Source of the DNA: Aspidiotus rigidus
Lineage: Eukaryota > Arthropoda > Insecta > Hemiptera > Diaspididae
NCBI GenBank assembly: GCA_035079385.1
Contig: JAVHKY010000034.1
Span: 4,278,001-4,342,000 of the forward strand
DNA length: 64,000 nt
Direction of reading: 5' to 3'
In this document: one piece after another, positions 58,451-64,000 of the stretch
Layout of the letters: each line of letters opens with the position of its first letter
Numbering within the stretch: the stretch's first letter is position 1
Translations under genes and position numbers: made by a program
Notes under the pieces: model-generated
Told to the model about the DNA's origin: nothing
Seen by the model: only the letters and a program-made list of their open reading frames with translations
Database searches by the model: none

Positions 58451-61400
58451 GTGGCATGACCTTCGCCCCTCGGCGATAGTATGATGTTCATTATTACCTC
58501 CTCCTTTGAAGTGTAGGACGAAGAATTTCTAGGAGAGAGGCGGGGGTTTAGATAATTAACAGTAAGAACAAAAATATGGGTTTTTGTTATAAGACGTGAA
58601 GTTGGTTGAGATGAACTTTTTGAAATAATTGTCATTTTACGAACATTTTTTTCCATAGGTATTTTTAGTAAACAAAAATTACCATTGTACGATGGAAGAG
58701 CACCAGGGTTCCTTTACCACTATTCTTGCTCCTCAATGACATAAAGTTCTCTCATTCACCTCCAAATTTTCCCTGTTCGACTATAGAATTGCCGAACAAG
58801 GGAAATTTTGGACTTTTTCCGAGTGCTTCGAGAAATATAACATCAACGAGGACAATATGGTGCTTTTTTCAATCTCAAAGCTTAGTTCTTTTTTTTTCTT
58901 TAGTCGACAGGCAGACCCATAGAGAGCTACAAGCTAGTCTGGAGAAAAATAAGTGCTGGTAAACATGAAAAAAGTTTCCCTCTTCGCCAAAATTAGTATT
59001 TTTTATCGATTTTCTTCAGACCATCGGGTCTCAATCGTCCCCGTTTGAAATTTTTTTCAGTCTTTCGATGACGTCACCATGAGAGCTTGAAATTTTTCCA
59101 AGTCCCTCCTCTTTAGAGGTTCACAGCTGGAACGTTTTTCATCTTCTAAATGGATTCAGAGCTTGCAATTTTCGAGTGACGTCATGATCCAGATGCAAAC
59201 GTTTTCCCCAGAAATATATCCACCTACAGGGGGCTTTCTGCGGTAAAAAAGACTCCACGCTTTATCTGACTGCAAGGTTTTACAGCTTTTTTAACGAAGA
59301 AATGTAGCCTTTGAAGCTCTATCATGAAGTTTACATAAAAGTCTCAAACTTTCTATAGTTTTAGTCTCGTGAAGGCTGACAGTAGAGCGTCGGTTGAATA
59401 TCAGTACAAATGAAGTTTTGATTGGTTTAATGAAAGAATAGCCCCTCAGGCAAAACATCCTCGATTGATGAAGATATTCACCTCGTCTCTTCTCCCCCTT
59501 TTTTCCTATAATGAGAATGATACTTTCGCAATACGACATCGCGATAATTCGAACGATTTTAATGAGGCGACATTTCTATCGAATTCTGACTGAAAAATTG
59601 ATGAACTCCGGGCTTTCCAACCCTTCTGAATAAAACTTTCGAAAAACCTGATTAAATATTGCTCGCGAAAAACGTTTCAGCAAAAGTCTTTGTTCTTCCG
59701 TACAAAAACCCTGTAAGTCAATTTCTCACGCTACTCGTTCCGACAAATTCGTCAAATAATCGCGGCCAAGTACGAACACGGTGATGTGTGTTTGCATTTC
59801 GCGTGATGCAAACATCGAAAAACGGGATTTCGAATGTGTATACACGTACCTATATTTTTTCGCTAATGACAAATATTTAGAAAACGGCGAAAAGAGAGCG
59901 AAAAAACGAGACACGCGAACGAAATAAAAGGCTAATAATACCGGGAAGGAGAGGTGCGGGTAGCGGTGGTGCGGCGCGCAGAAAACAGCCGCGAAAAATG
60001 CTAGAAAGACGGAGACGGAGCTTTAGGTCGGAGCGAGCGCCGAGCCTACGCCAGGCAACATAGAAAAAGAGAAAACCCGTTTTTCTTCTTATTATTAATC
60101 TAGTCTCCGGACGCGAGAGGCAAGCAGTCGTTTAAATGTATTATTCAAGTTAAATGGAAATACACATTTAACCTTTCATAATTATATCAGTGTTCTTCGA
60201 ACTGTTTATAATTCTATAGAAGAAGCCCTTTTTCTGTCCGCTACCATAAAAAGGAATACGGCGGCCCTTCTCGCCGCTCTCGTCCACCGCGCCGTCGCGC
60301 GCGCCAACCGCCCCCTCCCGTTTAATTCCCTCTGCAGAAACTCTGAAAACATTTCCTCCTTTTCTTTTCATCTTTATACAAATTTAACGAAATCTTCCTC
60401 ATTTTCTGTATCACTTTGTTTCTTTGTCGCGCCCCGTAATACCTATTACGCTATTCATTACTTTTATACCCTATTTATAATTTATATCGTGTTGTCTTTT
60501 ATACTTTTCCTTCGCCCCGCTTTCCCGCGCTAGTTCTTCCTTTGAGCTTTGATTTTGTTTCCGTTTTTCATTATTCTACTTCGGGTATATACGCGTATAG
60601 TCTACTCGGTATTATGTGTATCTCTTATATACTGGGAGTGTGTTTTCCGCAGCACTTCTTTTTTTTTTCTTGTCGCATCCCATCATCGGAATACCTCTTT
60701 TCCCACATCAGTATACTGCGTAACGACTTTATTTACGCCACTTATGATATTCTGTTGTCGCACTTTTGCGGAATATTGTATGCGAATACTTTCACTTTTA
60801 TGAAAATACTAAGTTTATTCGTACGTATGCGTTATTATACAATTGATCGTCCAAAAATGTCCGCACGGTAAGAACGTAATATTTTATCAATGGTTGGTTC
60901 TGCGTCGCAGACCGCAAATTAATGTATGAATGAAAAAGACGCTGCACGCGAACGTAACGTGCCAAAATTTTTAACGCTCCATAAATTACAATTTTATGCT
61001 GAACTTCCGTTACGGTTTGAACGTATTAAACAAATTTCGCAAATTTCGCATGCACCGTACCACCGTATTACTGCGGTATTATCGCGCGTTTTACGAGTCC
61101 TAGACAAGCTATATCAAAATAGACAGGCGAAAATTAAATTAAAATGAGAGTGGAGGGCGGCACAAGAGGGGATAAATGTTACCGGAGTGCGAAAAATATG
61201 CAGCACAGTGACCGGATTGAACAATTCAATGGAAGAGGACAAGTCAAGAGGAAGACTTGAAACGAACAAGCATCAAAATTTTATCAAACGGGGGTCGCTA
61301 TTTCACATTTTCATCACTTTTGGAAGTCGATTAATTCTGGACACGGATAACGAGACGGAATCGAGCTGACTACGTTCTTTCAAGTCACTGAAAATTCGAA

Positions 61401-61745
61401 TCAATAGCCTTATAGCAACACATCTAGCAAAGATATGGGACTAAACTATCCTGGAGGAAAGGTTGGGATATACCATGCTCGCGTACATTAACAAACTAGC
61501 CTAAGAGAGGGCAGTACCGCTTTTTCTCACCCGCTTATGCCTATTCTAGATTCCTTGGGGTAGCATAATGGACTAGTTCAAATTTTGGGAAACCGATCAG
61601 GTAAATCGTGCAGACAGCGATTCGCGCGACCCTAGAAACAGCTTCGAAAGAGGTCACTAGCGTCGATGCATATCAAACCAATTCAATGCTTAGGCATCCG
61701 ACCACCAGTCTCAAAAATATCTACTCAGTTGACCGAACTTTTGAA
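58451..61745. other. Intergenic DNA with a CpG-rich core
   Basis: The segment 59.93-60.33 kb is locally G+C and CpG rich (GCGGCGCGCAG, CGCGCGCGCCAACCGCC) within A+T-rich DNA, and could be a promoter or 5' UTR. No exon with a recognisable product is found on either strand. Short TGACGTCA boxes occur near 59068 and 59177. Confidence 0.4.
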
Positions 61746-61748
61746 AAT

Positions 61749-61893
61749 ACATTTGTGACCTGCGATAAGAAAAGGATGCTCATTGCCCACTGACAGGAAC
61801 ACCATTTCTCTCTAATTAGATATCCAATCACAGAGAAATGGTGTGCCTGCCTATAGGCAATGAGCATCCTTTTCTCATCGCAAATCACATTTT
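61749..61893. repeat. Foldback element, about 145 bp, long inverted arms
   Basis: The left arm (GTGACCTGCGATAAGAAAAG, then GATGCTCATTGCC and ACACCATTTCTCTC) is matched by a complementary right arm ending TTTTCTCATCGCAAATCAC. Arms are about 55-60 bp with a few mismatches around a 20-bp loop. No target duplication is clear, so the origin is open. Confidence 0.75.
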
Positions 61894-62154
61894 CTACGAC
61901 GGCGTAGGTAACATTCTGGCCGAATGGCACGTCAACGAAAAGAAGACGAGTTTATAACCATTGTTCTCACTAAAACCCGTCTTTTTTCTGCAGCCAATGA
62001 AGATCCAAACTGTCTTCAAGGTGTCAACGAACCGCTGCTAGAATGAATTACAAGATGTAGAAATGCGAGAACGCTTGCTGAGTTCTCTGCTGGAAACACA
62101 GCTCAGAAAGGTGGAACAGGCCCTGAAACATTGCGTACCGAGTATGTGATCTCA

Positions 62155-62238
62155 TCGAGATATTCCTTGGAACTCATATTGAGCGAGTGAGGTGTAAGTA
62201 GTGCACTAAAATTGAAGAAAAGTTTTCGAGATATTCCT
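62155..62238 (+). mobile_element. 58-bp mini-insert (copy 2) with 12-13-bp target duplication
   Basis: The direct repeats TCGAGATATTCCT (62155-62167 and 62226-62238) flank 62168-62225. The insert (GGAACTCATATTGAG, CGAGTGAGGTGTAAGTAGT, GCACTAAAATTGA, then an A/G/T-rich tail) differs from the copy at 47440-47507 at only three of the 47 shared positions. Both copies start at the same base, and only the A/T-rich 3' tails differ. Confidence 0.88.
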
Positions 62239-64000
62239 CGACTCGGTCAAAGCCAGTTCGATGAGAGACGTGATATCAGGTCAATATATTCGAGCTAACA
62301 GGGGGTGGACCACGATTTCCGCTAAAACTCCCTCCACATCTTTCAGGGTAGGACTCTATGTACTGATAATTGCAATGCCTATGATATCACCAGGGTAGTC
62401 CTATGTAGATCAGGGTCATTCGAGGTCAGAGGCGTGACTTCAGTTTGTACTAGCCTTCGTGATGTCAGTATCATCGCAGTACCACATGAGACAGTGTAGC
62501 CATTATCAGCTCAAATTCAGAATTATCATAATCTACCCTTCCTCAGCTCACTGTCTCAAGTCCTACCACTGAAGAGACAATTTCAAAGTTACCGTCACTA
62601 CAGGAACTAAGCAGTCTACTCACGATTAAAAAGAAATTCATTGGCATTTACCTCATATCGTTTCATTGCTGGCGATGCTCAGTTTCAATTACTTGTAGAA
62701 GGGAGGGTAGAGGGAGAAGAAGTAAGAAATATTCATGACAAAGGGGGAATCAGCGATATGCAATGCTTTCTCAATAATTATGAAATATGTATGAGCAACA
62801 TCAACACTTCATATAAATAACGGAGAACGACCCCTCTTCTTTCCCTCAATGGTGACATATCATACAAATTAAGAACTTATTACTATTCAAATTCATTAGC
62901 GAAGTCCTCTTTTCACAATTCATACACATTACATACCTAATTTCAAACAAAATCTAACCTGTTTTATGGTCACCCCTCTAGGATTTCTGGAACATGTAAA
63001 TGGCTGAAATGGCTGACATTTATCGTGAACAAATCGCCATTCAAAAATAACACAAATATTATTTTGATAATTTAAACGCGAAAATAATTGACACTTGAGA
63101 AAAAAATTACATCCTCATAGTAAGTTTGTCGAATGCTACCTATAATATTCCACTCAGAACAGTTCAAAACGATACAGGCTTCAGCCCTCGACACCAAACA
63201 GAGACTAGATTAGATTTCAGAATATACCTACGTAATAATCATTCTTTGTATTGATGTTTGAGTTCAGATTTCCACATGAATGTGAGGCATGTAAGTATTA
63301 TCAAAACACAATAGCTATGAGAACAATGAGAGAAATAAGTTGAAGTTATACTCTTATCGCAGCGATAGTGTAATCTGTCTAACGTGAAATGATTTTTTTT
63401 TATATAATAAGGAGAAAGTACAGTCCAACGTGTTCCTAAAATCAGTTTGAAGTCTGAATGATTTTCCAGCCCAAATATACTGTTGATGACACTGCATAAA
63501 CAACTATAAGTTGTGCTCACTATTTTATATCTGCAGTCCATATATGATACGGTCAATAATCATATCAGTTGTGCACCGCATCAGCACGTCAAGCTTCATT
63601 ATCTCAATTTCTCTAAGATCCGTGATTCATATCAGTCTACCGCCTTGTCAATTATGAGACTAGATCAAGAAAATATATTGTATAAAAATAGAGCTTGAAA
63701 GTCATCAATTTCTCTAAGACACAGACTCAGTTCAGAACGACGAATTAAAAATCTTTCTTCAAAGTACGGGATTTTTGAGCCCGCGCGGTCCATTAGACAG
63801 AAAAATAATTCTGTCCGAAGAATAGAGGACTTGAAAAAGCATCACTCATCAGCGTATGAGTTAATGACGGGAATAAAAAATATCGACTGAAGAGTTAATA
63901 AGGGAAGAGGAGGATGACAGGTCTGGAGGAAAACGTTGAGACAGACTTCACTGATGAAGACATCATCGTGACAACCATGCCAAGTTTATTTATACACGCC
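62239..64000. other. Intergenic DNA without recognised features
   Basis: I see no domain-bearing frame, terminal repeat or array. A+T content rises after about 62.75 kb. Confidence 0.4.

Overview
The window is nuclear DNA from an animal, most likely an arthropod and probably an insect. It is A+T-rich and has long non-coding stretches. The repeats are of types common in insects: an R1-clade LINE, an I-like LINE that carries RNase H, GIY-YIG Penelope-like elements (PLEs), a ZBED-type hAT transposon and several MITE-like foldbacks. Two very A+T-rich blocks contain recognisable pieces of mitochondrial COX2 and ND1; the COX2 piece reads best with the invertebrate mitochondrial code (TGA=Trp). I found no convincing host protein-coding gene, tRNA, rRNA or CRISPR array. 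Every recognisable coding signal belongs to a mobile element or a nuclear mitochondrial insert. One weak host-exon candidate lies at 27.8 kb.

Left part (0-12 kb): a decayed PLE reverse-transcriptase piece (0.5-1.1 kb); two diverged tandem arrays (2.1-2.75 and 4.1-4.5 kb) around a COX2-containing mitochondrial insert (about 2.75-3.67 kb) and a 322-bp foldback; an ND1-containing insert (6.9-7.5 kb); and an element with TTCACC inverted ends around an A+T-rich core (7.9-8.65 kb). The rest looks like unique intergenic DNA.

Middle part (12-41 kb): a dispersed non-coding repeat rich in TCGAC and TAAGTTGTGCACGCAAT occurs four times (12.3-14.0, 15.9-17.6, 24.4-25.6 and 36.4-38.0 kb). The first two copies are inverted relative to each other. 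Between them and the 24-kb copy lie an R1-like LINE end with a 170-bp PLE-type mini-insert, and a 2,097-bp hAT element with a perfect 8-bp target duplication. A minus-strand I-like LINE sits at 23.5-24.4 kb, a nearly full but decayed PLE (copy A) at 29.0-31.4 kb, and an RNase H fragment of an I-like LINE at 40.1-40.7 kb.

Right part (41-64 kb): a perfect 98-bp palindrome derived from a PLE tail (41.9 kb), a TA-flanked MITE (45.2 kb), and the main structure of the window. This is a 5.8-kb composite palindrome (45.9-51.7 kb) in which a well-preserved PLE (copy B) is flanked by inverted copies of its own 3' end plus an adjoining LINE. Younger insertions differ between the two arms. Further right are a 3.7-kb array of highly diverged tandem repeats (54.8-58.45 kb), a foldback (61.75-61.9 kb) and a second copy of a tiny 58-68-bp insert.

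The unifying theme is PLE biology. Besides the three or four PLE bodies, at least four very short insertions (88-170 bp) share one plan: inverted arms, sometimes a hammerhead-ribozyme-like core, often a 34-43-nt tail, and 9-13-bp target duplications. Separately, a 58-68-bp element with 12-13-bp target duplications occurs twice and matches nothing I recognise. These two classes of miniature insertion, together with the composite palindrome, are the most promising novelties here.
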